Part shown: positions 1 through 8,617 of the stretch, one piece after another
Layout of the letters: every line of letters begins with the position of its first letter
Position numbering within the stretch: position 1 is the first letter of the stretch
Origin: Elusimicrobiota bacterium
Lineage (GTDB): Bacteria > Elusimicrobiota > Elusimicrobia > UBA1565 > UBA9628
Length of the DNA stretch: 64,000 bases
Assembly: GCA_026388095.1 (NCBI GenBank)
Contig: JAPLKL010000064.1
Location: 42,271 to 106,270 of the forward strand
Direction: 5' to 3'
Made by a program: the position numbers and the translations under genes
Notes under the pieces: generated by a model
Databases searched by the model: none
What the model saw: the letters and a program-made list of their open reading frames with translations, nothing else
What the model was told of the DNA's origin: nothing

Positions 1-1083
1 GTTGATGGCGATGAGGTCCACGTCGTCGAGGGTGATGCCTTCCTTGGAGAGCAGGCCCCGGATGGCCCGGCGGCAGAAAGACTCCTCGATGGGATAGACG
101 TAGGGCGGGGCGTCCGGAGGCGGCCAGCCGTAGTGGCGCACCCGCGCGAGCTTCTCCTCTTCCACGGCTCCCACGAGCCGGCCGTCCTTGAGCAGCGCGG
201 CCGCGTGCTCCTGCATGGTCGCGACAGCGAGACCGAGGATGTAGCGGGGCTTGCGGCGCGGCCCCGGCTTGGGCAGGAGATAGGACGGCGGCTGCGGGGC
301 GGGCAGGGCCGGCCCGGGCCGGCCCTTGAGCCTGGAGAGCCAGCCGGGCCGCAGCTTCTCCGCGCGCATAGCGCTGGTGTGCGTGTACACCGGCCGCAAA
401 GCGTCCTGGGGACAAGCCTCCACGCACTCGAAACAGCGCAGGCAGCCCTTGGCCCCGCGCTGGGCCAGGCCCGCGGGGCAGACCACGGCGCAGAGGCCGC
501 AGCGGGAGCAGAGCTTCGGCTCTACCGCGATCTGCGCCGGGCCGGAGGCCTTGGCGGCCACGATAGGCCGGCGCAGCACTCCCCATTCGAGTCCGTCGAG
601 CAGGACGCGGAAACCCTTGGGTGCCGCTGCTGAATCGTCCTTGAGCGCCTCTGCCAGCCAGAGGAGTTCGGGAAGTCCTTGGGCGCTGGCGACGAAGCTC
701 GCCGCGCGTCCCACGGGCGATGCGGTCCGGCCCCAGGCGAGGGTGAGTCTGCGCTCGTCCAAGGCGGGCTCGGTCTGCGCCTGCGGAGGCAGCTCTTGGA
801 GGAGTATCGTCTTCAGCGGGATCCGGCGCTCGTCGCGGATGCTCTTGCCCGAGGCCTTGAGGACTCCGTGGTCTATGGGGATCCAGATGAAGCGGTCCTT
901 GAGCCAGGCCAGAGCCGGTTCCAGCCGCGGGCCGGGCCGGGCCTCCAGCACCACCACGTCGTCGCGCAGGACCAGGCGGAACTCGGCCCGCAGGACCTCG
1001 GAGAGCCCCTTGGTCAGATAGTCGGGCGACAGCCTCGTGCCGAACGCGTCGGTGACGGGCCAGCGGAGGACGCGCGCTTCCAT
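1..1083 (-). CDS. Ferredoxin-carbamoyltransferase fusion, 3' end off the window
   Basis: The reading frame is open from an ATG at 1083 to base 1, giving 361 residues without a stop, so the C-terminus lies outside. Residues 1-185 are an unassigned domain. Residues 192-202 and 214-224 hold two CxxCxxCxxxCP motifs, typical of a 2[4Fe-4S] ferredoxin. From about residue 281 (YILGLAVATMQEHAAALLKD) the protein resembles the N-terminal domain of NodU/CmcH-type carbamoyltransferases, including an EEEKLARVRH-like stretch. That family transfers carbamoyl groups from carbamoyl phosphate, but a ferredoxin fused in front is unusual. An AGGA ribosome site sits just before the ATG, and TATCAT at 1093-1098 (read on the minus strand) could be its -10 box. 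It lies beside the nitrogenase-like/radical SAM region, so a role in the same pathway is possible but unproven. Confidence 0.75.
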   Translation of the reverse strand, partial: MEARVLRWPVTDAFGTRLSPDYLTKGLSEVLRAEFRLVLRDDVVVLEARPGPRLEPALAWLKDRFIWIPIDHGVLKASGKSIRDERRIPLKTILLQELPPQAQTEPALDERRLTLAWGRTASPVGRAASFVASAQGLPELLWLAEALKDDSAAAPKGFRVLLDGLEWGVLRRPIVAAKASGPAQIAVEPKLCSRCGLCAVVCPAGLAQRGAKGCLRCFECVEACPQDALRPVYTHTSAMRAEKLRPGWLSRLKGRPGPALPAPQPPSYLLPKPGPRRKPRYILGLAVATMQEHAAALLKDGRLVGAVEEEKLARVRHYGWPPPDAPPYVYPIEESFCRRAIRGLLSKEGITLDDVDLIAIN

Positions 1084-1184
1084 GTCGTTCCTATGATAGC
1101 AACTGCGGGGCGGCCTCGGGAGCGCGCCCCTTGTCCGGCCTGGGCCGGATTTGGGACACTATCCCCGCCACCGTCGGCAATGAC

Positions 1185-2465
1185 ATGACCCCTGCCCAGG
1201 ACCGCCTGCGCGACCTCCTCACCATCGTCGAGAAAGGCCGCTACGAGGGGGCGGCGGAGCGGGCCGTCCTGGCCCATCTGGGCCGCTGCGCCGCCCCCGA
1301 AGACGCGCAGCTCGACTGGCGTCGGCTCTTCTCGGCGCTGGTCTGCGCGCGCCGCTACGCCGCGGCGTTCCGTCTCGGGGAGTTCGTCCTCGACCGGCCC
1401 TGGGGCGCGGCGGCCTCCCACGCCTTCCGCTGGCCCTGGTGGCTGCTCAAGGGGGGCTCAGTCAACGACCGGACGTTCTGCTCCCGCGAGCTGGCGCGGC
1501 TGCGCCGCGCGCCCCCCGGCGCGCGCACCGGGCCGTGGGCAGCGTACCTGCGCGCCCTGCTCTCCTTCAACCTCGGGCGCCCTGCGGACACGCTGGCCGA
1601 GTCCCGACGCGTCGCGGCCGTTGACCCCGGCCGCTACGCCTGGATGCGGCAGGCCTTCGTCCAGCTCAAGCTCGAAGCCGGGGACTTCGCCGCGGCGCGC
1701 GGACTCTGCCGCGGGATCCTGCGCCGCTTCCCGGAGCACTGGTGGGCGCGCTGCCGGCTGGCCCAGGTCCATCTGCTCGAAAGGGACCGCACCTCCGGCT
1801 GGCGGCAGTTCCGGCGCGCCGAGGCTGGCGCCGCCGCCGAGGACCTCGGGGACGTCCTCACCGCGCACGCCGAGGCCCTGCTCTGGCTCGGCCGCTACCG
1901 CGCGGCGCTGGCCAAGCTCGACGAGGCTTGGCGCCGGGGCAGCCGCTCCTTCGTCCTGCGCTGCCGCGGCGCCGCGCGGCTCAAGCTCGGCGAGCCCCGC
2001 CAAGCCCTGCGCGACCTCGACGCCGCTATCGCGGCCGATCCCAGGGACTTTGAGGCCTACATCTGGCGGGGGGCGGCCAACCGGGTCCTCGGCCGGCACG
2101 CCCGGGCGCTGCGCGACCTCGACGTGTTCGTCGCCTTCGCCCCCGACTGCCTCCTGGGGCGGCTGGAGCGCGCCCTGGCCAGGCTCGACGCCGGCGACGC
2201 CCCGGGCGCGGCCGCGGACCTGCGCGCGGTGCGCCGCCGCGACTGGGACCTGCTCGGCGCCAGGCTCGGGCCCGCGCGGCCGCGAGATCGGCGAGGCGGA
2301 CGCCTGCGCCGCTACCTGCTGCGCGCGCTGGACCTGGCGCGGGGCGTGCGCAGCCATGAGCCCTACCTCAGAGCGCTTTGGCTGCGCGGGGCCCGACGGA
2401 AGACGCGGGTCTGGAAGGCCGGCCGGGCGCTCTCGAAGTCCGTCTTGCGCGCGGGCGAGCGATAG
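1185..2465 (+). CDS. TPR-repeat protein of unknown role
   Basis: This 426-residue protein is built mainly of helix-turn-helix repeats rich in Ala, Leu and Arg, with TPR-like spacing. Examples are 'ALLWLGRYRAALAKLDEAW' and 'LGEPRQALRDLDAAIAADP'. No catalytic motif, signal peptide or membrane segment is visible, so a cytoplasmic scaffold is likely. ATG 1185 is preferred because the only upstream in-frame start is a TTG at 1131, and the TPR region begins soon after 1185. It is transcribed divergently from the ferredoxin-carbamoyltransferase gene. Its partner is unknown. The C-terminal 60 residues are very Arg-rich. The downstream region carries a multi-hairpin repeat. Confidence 0.75.
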   Translation: MTPAQDRLRDLLTIVEKGRYEGAAERAVLAHLGRCAAPEDAQLDWRRLFSALVCARRYAAAFRLGEFVLDRPWGAAASHAFRWPWWLLKGGSVNDRTFCSRELARLRRAPPGARTGPWAAYLRALLSFNLGRPADTLAESRRVAAVDPGRYAWMRQAFVQLKLEAGDFAAARGLCRGILRRFPEHWWARCRLAQVHLLERDRTSGWRQFRRAEAGAAAEDLGDVLTAHAEALLWLGRYRAALAKLDEAWRRGSRSFVLRCRGAARLKLGEPRQALRDLDAAIAADPRDFEAYIWRGAANRVLGRHARALRDLDVFVAFAPDCLLGRLERALARLDAGDAPGAAADLRAVRRRDWDLLGARLGPARPRDRRGGRLRRYLLRALDLARGVRSHEPYLRALWLRGARRKTRVWKAGRALSKSVLRAGER

Positions 2466-2484
2466 CTCGCCCGCAACCGACGCA

Positions 2485-2660
2485 CGGAAGCGGGGCGGAA
2501 GAAGCGCGTCGTCAGGTCGAGCGGAAGATGGCGCCTTCGGCGCGACTGGCCCAGACAGGCTGCGCCTGTCCGGGCCAGTTCAAGGACGGACTGCAGCCGG
2601 CTACAAATCGCAGAATCGACTGTGTCCGGACATAGTCCTTACGGACTCGCCATGCAGCTG
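2485..2660 (+). repeat. Multi-hairpin intergenic repeat, copy A
   Basis: It matches the reverse complement of 11.83-11.98 kb. Shared blocks include GCACGGAAGCGGGGCGG, GATGGCGCCTTCGGCGCGAC and GACTGTGTCCGGACA. Three hairpins follow one another: GGCGCCTTCGGCGC, GACAGGC-TGC-GCCTGTC, and GACTGTGTCCGGACATAGTC. The middle hairpin has a different sequence in copy B but still pairs. Copy A lacks the terminal inverted repeats of copy B and may be truncated. Confidence 0.7.
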
Positions 2661-2701
2661 TGGCTATCCTTCGGGTTTCCCGACACCCTACCGCCGGACG
2701 C

Positions 2702-3643
2702 TCACGCGATAGCGCAGAAGTGTCTGCCGAACAGCCTCTGCATGACCTCGCACCCTCTAGGGCACCGCGAGCACGACGCGCAGCCCGACGGACGCGACCG
2801 GCGGACCGCGTCCAGCTCCGGGCTGTACCGCGCGTCGCGCAGGGCTCGCGAGCGGACGTTGCCGAAGGTCCAGGCCGGGACCAGCGTGCAGGCCAGCAGC
2901 TCGCCCGCGGGCATGACCACGAGCTGGTCGACGCCCGCCGGACAGCCGCGCCACGGCCTGCCCTGCCGGATCGGGTGGAAGTAGCCGAACCAGCAGTTCG
3001 GGCCCAGCTCGACCTTGAAGCCGAAGCGCTGCTGCGCCAGGCGCACGAAGCCGGCGATGGTCTTGAGCCCCGCCTCTCCCACGAAGCCCTCGGGGGCCAT
3101 CCGGCCGAGCGGCAGGCAGGGCTGGATGAACCACTCCTGCACGCCGAGGCTGCGGTTGATCTCCGCGATGCGCTCGAGCTCGCCGAGGTTGGACCGGTCC
3201 ACCGCCGTCAGCACGCTCATGCGCCGCCGCGTGCGCGCGCCCAGGACCTCGACGGCCTTGTCGAACGACCCGGCCCCGCGGCGTGCGTCATGAGCCTGGC
3301 GCCCGCCGTCGAGGCTCACCGTGATGGAGAGTTCGCCCCCGCGCAGCGCGGCCGCCGCGTCGACGAGCCTGCGGCCCAGGAAGCCGTTGGTGATGACGGT
3401 CGTGCGGGGGAAGCGCGCCAGCGCGCAGGCCAGGAGCTCCTCCCAGTCCGGCCGGAGCGTGAACTCGCCGCCGCTGATGCACAGGTCCCGGACGCCGAGC
3501 TCGGCGAGTTCTCCCAGGAGCTTGAGCGACTCGCGGGTGTCGAGCTCGCCCGCGGCCTTGCGCCCGGCCCCCGCGAGGCAGTGCGCGCAGCGCAGGTTGC
3601 AGCGCAGGGTCGCTATCCACTCCGCTTTGGACGGAGGCGACAC
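2702..3643 (-). CDS. Radical SAM protein with SPASM-like C-terminus
   Basis: The N-terminal CNLRCAHC motif gives the CX3CX2C ligands for a radical SAM [4Fe-4S] cluster (about residues 15, 19 and 22), followed by GGE in 'ISGGEFTLRPDW', which helps bind SAM. The C-terminal third has clustered cysteines (GCPAG, LLACTL, GCASCSRCPRGC), as in SPASM/twitch auxiliary-cluster domains. Such proteins modify peptides or small cofactors by radical chemistry. GTG 3643 was chosen because it places the cluster motif at the usual distance from the N-terminus; the frame stays open upstream, so the start is uncertain. It ends the minus-strand run that begins with the acyl-CoA dehydrogenase, directly after two NifD/K-like genes. 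Confidence 0.8.
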   Translation of the reverse strand: MSPPSKAEWIATLRCNLRCAHCLAGAGRKAAGELDTRESLKLLGELAELGVRDLCISGGEFTLRPDWEELLACALARFPRTTVITNGFLGRRLVDAAAALRGGELSITVSLDGGRQAHDARRGAGSFDKAVEVLGARTRRRMSVLTAVDRSNLGELERIAEINRSLGVQEWFIQPCLPLGRMAPEGFVGEAGLKTIAGFVRLAQQRFGFKVELGPNCWFGYFHPIRQGRPWRGCPAGVDQLVVMPAGELLACTLVPAWTFGNVRSRALRDARYSPELDAVRRSRPSGCASCSRCPRGCEVMQRLFGRHFCAIA

Positions 3644-3696
3644 GCGCCGCGCGGACGCGCGGGCCTTGCGGACGCCAGCCTTCCGGAGAGGTCGGT

Positions 3697-5016
3697 TCAG
3701 AAGAGCTGGGCGTGACGGATCGTGTTGGCCATGGAGTTGACGAAGGCCACGCAGCCGTTGAAGCCGAGGAACGGATAGGGCGCCAGGGCGTGAGTGAAGT
3801 ACGAGGGGTAGCCGAACTCGCAGACCGGCATGCGCGGCAGCCTGGTGCCGATGTTGCAGGCGACGAGCAGGTCCAACCCCGCCTCGTGCTGCTCCTGGGC
3901 CAGCCGCTTGAGCACCGCCTTCTGCTTCGGGTCGAACTCGGGGACGGGATCCTCGACGGCTTCGCTCCGAGGCCACTGCGACGCCAATCCGGTCAGGAAG
4001 GCGAAGCTGAGCCGCGCGCCGAGCATCCGCGCGATATCCTTGAGCCCGGCCAGGTGATTGGGGTCGCCCACGAACCCGATGGCCGCGTCCTGGAACACGA
4101 AGGGGATCACCCACTCGAGCAAAGGGGCGGTCCGGGACAGCTCGGCTTCGATGAGGCGCTCGGCCTTGGCCTGCCGGCCCGAAGCCTTCCCCACGTCACG
4201 GAGGAACTGCTCGGTCGCCGAGAAGCCGAAGGGCAGGCAGGTCTCGACCAGCGGCACCTTGAGCCTTTCGGCCAGGACGCGGGCCGCCTTGCGCCCATAG
4301 GGCAAAGACACGATCAAGCCGGCGTTCTTGACCCGGGACAGGTCCGCGAGCTTCTGCCCGCTCAGCCAGACCGTCTCGAGCTTCAAGCCCAGGGCGCCCA
4401 GGTACCGGCGCAGCTCGGCCAGGTTCCCGGAATGATCGCCCTCATGACGGTCGAAGAGGTAGCCGACCACGGCCACCTTGTCCTTGGCCGGGGCCGGCGC
4501 TTTCAGGTCCAGTCCCTGGGCCAGGGCCAGCAGCGTCTCTTCGTAGCCGCCCAGCCAGCTGCTCCTCAGGGATTTGGCCGGGATGAAGAAGAGCTTCTTG
4601 GCGGTGCTCTCCCGAGCCTCGCGCAGGATGCGCGGGTAATCCTCGCCGGCGCAGGCGGCCATGGGACGGGCGGTGACGAAGATCCCCCCGGAACCCTTCC
4701 ACTTGGCCAGGGTCTCGATCTGGGAGAGCATCACCTTGCGGCGGGAGAAGACCACGGTGTCGGGATGGGCGCCGGTGGTGACGCAGCGCTGCTGCCCGGC
4801 CACGGTGCTCAGCGTGGAGAACCAATCGTGGTTGCCCTGGATGGCCGGAGTCTTCAGCGGGAAGCAGGGCGGACTGTCCATCAGGATGACGGCATCGGGG
4901 ATGGCGTTGATCGCCAGGTACGCCCCGAGCAGATAGGGCGGGGTGATGACGCTGCTGTAATCCTCTTCCTTGATCGGGGTCCGAGCTGCGGCGTCCGGGA
5001 GTGTTTTCATGGTCAT
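3697..5016 (-). CDS. NifD/K-like (nitrogenase component 1 family) protein, pair 1
   Basis: This 439-residue protein has the feel of a nitrogenase component 1 fold (NifD/K, BchN/B, CfbD families). Three cysteines fall where P-cluster-type ligands would be: C51 in DSPPC, C78 in QQRCVTTGAH and C122 in MAACAGEDYP. A Rossmann-like strand (DKVAVVGYLFDRHEGDHSGN) follows. The C-terminus has CEFGYPSYFTHALAP and FLGFNGCVAF, similar in position to the FeMo-co-side region, but no equivalent of both cofactor ligands can be assigned by eye. ATG 5016 follows a GAGGA site; a second ATG at 5010 is possible. It starts five bases after the preceding NifD/K-like gene, so the two probably form a heterodimer. It has no NifH of its own and may use the one at 19.2-20.0 kb. 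Confidence 0.75.
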   Translation of the reverse strand: MTMKTLPDAAARTPIKEEDYSSVITPPYLLGAYLAINAIPDAVILMDSPPCFPLKTPAIQGNHDWFSTLSTVAGQQRCVTTGAHPDTVVFSRRKVMLSQIETLAKWKGSGGIFVTARPMAACAGEDYPRILREARESTAKKLFFIPAKSLRSSWLGGYEETLLALAQGLDLKAPAPAKDKVAVVGYLFDRHEGDHSGNLAELRRYLGALGLKLETVWLSGQKLADLSRVKNAGLIVSLPYGRKAARVLAERLKVPLVETCLPFGFSATEQFLRDVGKASGRQAKAERLIEAELSRTAPLLEWVIPFVFQDAAIGFVGDPNHLAGLKDIARMLGARLSFAFLTGLASQWPRSEAVEDPVPEFDPKQKAVLKRLAQEQHEAGLDLLVACNIGTRLPRMPVCEFGYPSYFTHALAPYPFLGFNGCVAFVNSMANTIRHAQLF

Positions 5017-5021
5017 TGTCC

Positions 5022-6857
5022 TCAGAAGGCCTTGGCCATCCAGCGGGGTTCGCCATTTTTGTCCCTTTGCAGGAACCGGCCGTATCGGCGATAGTACCCG
5101 GTCTCGCACGCCTGGATGAGGCGCTCGACGGTCCGGATCGCGCCGTCGAATCCGGCCTCGAAGTGCTGCAGGGAGAAGATGGCCTTCCCGGCGCTCGTGA
5201 CCCGCCAGTCGAAGAAGTAGTTCGAGAAGACGGCCCGGCACTTGCTCGCGCAGAGGCATCTCATCATCGACTCGAACGAATTGAAGCGTGAATAGGAGAC
5301 CCGGGCGCTCTTCTTGAGACGGGTCTCCAGCACGGCCCGGGCCTTGGCCGCGGACTGCTCGTTGGCTGAGTGTATGAAGATCTCCAGGCCGAAGCCCATC
5401 TCCTGCAGAGCCGAGAGGACCGGCACGCCGTAGGTGTAGGCGGAGTCCACGAACTGCTCCGCCTCCGAGTCGCGCACCACGATGCCCAAAGTATAGGACC
5501 CGGCCCGCTTCGCCAGCTCTCTCCAGCGCTCCTGCCGGCCGGCCATGACCGCGGCCAAAGACGCTTTCAGCCTCGCGGTCTTGCCGGTCTTCTCGGCCAG
5601 GAGCGCCAGCCAGCGTTTCGTCCCTTCCCAGCCGTAAGGCGCGTCGGGGGCGATGGCGAGCGGGACGCGGGAATCCTGGACGAGCTGCTCGTAGTAGCTC
5701 TGGAAATCGGTGTTCGGGAGCATGACGCTGAGGCCCCCCTGCTCGAAGCGGGTGATGGCCCCCACGTCGATGGTGGGCAGCAGCAGCCCGTTGACCTCGA
5801 TGCCCAGAGCCTTCAAGCTCGCGAGGAGGTCGGCGGTCATCATCCCGGTGTAGCCGACCAGGTTCACGGGGCGCGAGCCGGCGGCGCCGGAGCGCTTGGT
5901 CTTCAAGCGCAGGTCGACCAGGAGCTCGCGGAAGAAATCCTTCAGGTTCTGGTTGTCCCCGCCCCGGAAGTAGAGGACGGGCATGTTGTGCTTCTTCTTG
6001 TAGTGTTCATACACGCGCTGGAGGTTGGAGCCGGTCACCACGCTGACGCAGGCATGGAAGAAGATGACCACTCCCGGCTTCTGGCGGAACGCGTAGTCGC
6101 AGACCGCCCGCTCCTTGGCGTCCGAGCCGGCGATGACGTCCTGCTCGCGCAGGTCGGAGAAGTAGAACTTGAGGTTGTCCGGGGTCGGCTCGGTGTACCG
6201 GGCGGGGGCGTCGGCCGGGCGGCGCCGGTCGCGCAGATGGTTGTCCCAGGGCGCGTTGATGACCATGACCATGGAGAGGCCCAGGTGGGGCAGCCCGAAG
6301 CATTCGCGGTCGCCGAGCTGGATGAGGGTGACCGGGTTGAACCCCCAGAGAGAGATGATCTTCTGGCACAGGATGTCCTCTCGGGCTAGGAAGTTGCTGA
6401 AATCGGGGCCGGCAACGGGCTGGAGCTTGGCCTGCGCCGGCTTCTTGGCGGGGCGCAGCACGGGTTTCGGAGCCTTGGGAGAAGGGTCGCTCCAGGTGTC
6501 CGGGTCGTTGTCCATGACCTGCTCGAGGACCTGGAAGGTGAGCTTGCCGAAACGCGAGGGAACGCTCTGCTGGAGGATCTTCTCGAATTGCGAAGGGATG
6601 GGCGATTCCCCGGCCTTGAAGCTCAGGGCCAGATGCAGCGAGCTGAGGTAGGCTTGCCGCATCTGCTGCCTCGACGCGATCGCCAGGCGGAGGTCCTGCC
6701 CGTCGCGGGGCTTCACCGCGACCTCGAATTCCTTCCCGCCCAGATCCACCGCCCGGACCTGGTAGTCGTCCGCGCGGTCGAGCCCGAGCAGGCCGGCGAA
6801 GTAGGTGCGGCTGCGTTCCCCGCCGTGCCGCCGCAGCGTCGTGTTGGTATCGGTCAT
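5022..6857 (-). CDS. Long NifD/K-like protein with N-terminal extension, pair 1
   Basis: This 611-residue protein is longer than usual NifD or NifK. Residues 1-150 form an unassigned extension ending in a Pro/Lys/Ala-rich linker. The component 1-like core carries C164 (DILCQK), C186 (DRECFGLP) and C270 (FFHACVSVVTGSN); the last resembles the third P-cluster cysteine region before a nucleotide-fold strand. The second half has Rossmann-like segments (VNLVGYTGMMTADLLASL, GIVVRDSEAEQF). The start is firm: an AGAGGTG ribosome site precedes ATG 6857. Its stop lies five bases before the next NifD/K-like ATG, so the pair is co-translated. The position downstream of fixABCX suggests electron supply by that complex. 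Assignment rests on motif layout, so similarity to any characterised member is probably weak. Confidence 0.65.
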   Translation of the reverse strand: MTDTNTTLRRHGGERSRTYFAGLLGLDRADDYQVRAVDLGGKEFEVAVKPRDGQDLRLAIASRQQMRQAYLSSLHLALSFKAGESPIPSQFEKILQQSVPSRFGKLTFQVLEQVMDNDPDTWSDPSPKAPKPVLRPAKKPAQAKLQPVAGPDFSNFLAREDILCQKIISLWGFNPVTLIQLGDRECFGLPHLGLSMVMVINAPWDNHLRDRRRPADAPARYTEPTPDNLKFYFSDLREQDVIAGSDAKERAVCDYAFRQKPGVVIFFHACVSVVTGSNLQRVYEHYKKKHNMPVLYFRGGDNQNLKDFFRELLVDLRLKTKRSGAAGSRPVNLVGYTGMMTADLLASLKALGIEVNGLLLPTIDVGAITRFEQGGLSVMLPNTDFQSYYEQLVQDSRVPLAIAPDAPYGWEGTKRWLALLAEKTGKTARLKASLAAVMAGRQERWRELAKRAGSYTLGIVVRDSEAEQFVDSAYTYGVPVLSALQEMGFGLEIFIHSANEQSAAKARAVLETRLKKSARVSYSRFNSFESMMRCLCASKCRAVFSNYFFDWRVTSAGKAIFSLQHFEAGFDGAIRTVERLIQACETGYYRRYGRFLQRDKNGEPRWMAKAF

Positions 6858-6935
6858 GGTTTCACCTCTGTGCAGACGCTATTCTAGGTCCGTTATTCTA
6901 GGTAATAGATATTCTCCGAGGCAAGCAGCGTAGTC

Positions 6936-7223
6936 CTAACCCTGGAGATAGCACACCCCGAACCCGCCCTTGGGCCAAGCCCAGCGCACGGCGCCCGGCG
7001 CGCACACGACGCGGCAGGCCCCGCACTCCATGCAGCTCTCGGTCGAGACGCTGACCTGCCCGGACTTCTCGTCGCGCTTGAAGTTCCCCGCCGGGCAGCA
7101 GGCCAGGCAGGCATAACCGACGGGGCAGCGCGCGCACACGGCCTCGTCGAGGCTGATGTGCGGCTCCGGGGCCTTGACGAAGGTCACCCGGGAGAGCTTC
7201 TCGTCTATGGGCTCGGCCTTCAT
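6936..7223 (-). CDS. fixX: FixX, ferredoxin-like partner of FixC
   Basis: This 95-residue protein has the two cysteine groups of FixX/ETF-QO ferredoxin domains: CARCPVGYACLACCPAG, then CMECGACRVVC, and the usual end AWPKGGFGVCY. It should carry a [4Fe-4S] cluster that passes electrons between FixC and its acceptors. Its ATG overlaps the FixC stop region (7220-7223), so it is translationally coupled. The order FixA-FixB-FixC-FixX matches diazotroph fix operons, where the complex bifurcates electrons from NADH to ferredoxin or flavodoxin and quinone. Confidence 0.92.
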   Translation of the reverse strand: MKAEPIDEKLSRVTFVKAPEPHISLDEAVCARCPVGYACLACCPAGNFKRDEKSGQVSVSTESCMECGACRVVCAPGAVRWAWPKGGFGVCYLQG

Positions 7224-8617
7224 CCTTTCCCCTTGAGCCGCAGCGCCTTCAGCCAGTCCCAGCCGCCGCGCAGCGAAGGCTGGAGCACCCCCCGCATGAG
7301 CGGCACCAGAGGGAAGCCGCAGGCCTCCAGGACGTCGAGGAGGTCGCGCCGCAGCTCCGCGGGCTTGGCGGCGCGGTTCCAGGCGCGCAGGATGTCCCGC
7401 TCCACCTCCTCCTTGGGCTTCTCCGAGATGGTGAAATGCTCGACCAAGGACTCGACCACGCGCCGCGGGTAGCGCTTGATGAGCTCCGGACAGCGCTCCA
7501 GGAGGTCGGCCAGGCGCGCGTATTTCCTGACGTCCTTGAGCACGAAGCCCGCGGCCAGGCGGGCCGGGTAGCCGGCCAGGCCCGCGCGGCTCGCGTCCCC
7601 GGAGCGCACCGCCTCGACGGCCGTCTCGCCCGCGGCCAGGCCGGAGGCCGTGGCCAGGTTGGTGAGCTCCTTGTAATGCGACATGTTGGCCAGGCGCGCG
7701 GCGTCCCCGGCCAGGAGCAGGCCGTCATGGACCAGCTCGGGCATGTCCCGGCCGCTGCTGGTGGGCAGCAGGTGCGCGCAATACTCCACCGGAACCGCCC
7801 CGCGGATGAGGCGGCGCACCGAGGGGTGCGCCTTGAACCGGTCGAGCAGCTCGTGCGGCCGCAGGGAAGACCGCGACAGGTGCGAGAGGCTCATGGCCAG
7901 GCCCACGGAGAGGCTGTCCTTGTTGGTGTAGATGAAGCCGGAGCCGAAGCCGTCCTGGACCGGGTCGCCGAAGAACTCGAAAGCCTTCCCCTCCCCCCCT
8001 TCGAGGGCGAAGCGGTCCTCCAATAGGCCCCGGTCGAGGCTCAGGATCTCCTTGACCCCCAGCATGGCCTGGTCCGGGGTGGTGCGGGGGCGCAGGCCTT
8101 CTTCTTCGGCGAGCAAGGCGTTGGCCCCCTCGGCCAGGATGACCACCCGGCCGAAGAGCTCTCCCCCCTCGCGTCCGCAGCGCACCCCGGTCACGGCGCG
8201 GCCTTCGTGGAGCAGGGCCTCCACCGTCGTGGCCAGCACGACCTCGGCCCCGGCCTGCCTCGCCTGGTCGAGCAGCCACGGGTCGAAGGCCGTGCGCCGG
8301 ACCGTGTAGCTGTGGTTGTAGTCCGGCGGCGCGTTGAACTCCTCGGCGCGGAGCTCCAAGGAGGCCTGCGCCGTCGCGGTCAAGAACCCCAAGGTCTTGG
8401 ACACGACATGGCGCTCGACCGGCGCTTGGGCGGAAAAGCCGGGCAGCAGGCGCTCCAGCACCGGGGAATAGAGGATGCCTCCGATGACGTTCTTGGACCC
8501 CGCCCGGCGGCCCCGGTCGATGACCGCCACCTTGAGGCCCTGGCGGGCCGCGGTCAGGGCCGCGCTGCAGCCGGCCAGGCCGGCGCCCACCACCACCACG
8601 TCGAAGGCAAGGCTCAT
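7220..8617 (-). CDS. fixC: FixC, ETF-quinone oxidoreductase-type flavoprotein
   Basis: This 465-residue protein starts with a dinucleotide-binding motif (VVVVGAGLAGCSAALTAA) followed by DRGRRAGSKNVIGG, typical of FAD-dependent FixC/ETF-QO enzymes. Conserved downstream features include LLAGDAARLANMSH, the second FAD-contact motif, and a C-terminal helical region. Together with FixX it forms the quinone-reducing arm of the electron-bifurcating FixABCX complex at the inner membrane. The length is normal for FixC. ATG 8617 overlaps the FixB stop as ATGA. An additional upstream open frame exists but lies inside fixB and is not real. Confidence 0.93.
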   Translation of the reverse strand: MSLAFDVVVVGAGLAGCSAALTAARQGLKVAVIDRGRRAGSKNVIGGILYSPVLERLLPGFSAQAPVERHVVSKTLGFLTATAQASLELRAEEFNAPPDYNHSYTVRRTAFDPWLLDQARQAGAEVVLATTVEALLHEGRAVTGVRCGREGGELFGRVVILAEGANALLAEEEGLRPRTTPDQAMLGVKEILSLDRGLLEDRFALEGGEGKAFEFFGDPVQDGFGSGFIYTNKDSLSVGLAMSLSHLSRSSLRPHELLDRFKAHPSVRRLIRGAVPVEYCAHLLPTSSGRDMPELVHDGLLLAGDAARLANMSHYKELTNLATASGLAAGETAVEAVRSGDASRAGLAGYPARLAAGFVLKDVRKYARLADLLERCPELIKRYPRRVVESLVEHFTISEKPKEEVERDILRAWNRAAKPAELRRDLLDVLEACGFPLVPLMRGVLQPSLRGGWDWLKALRLKGKG

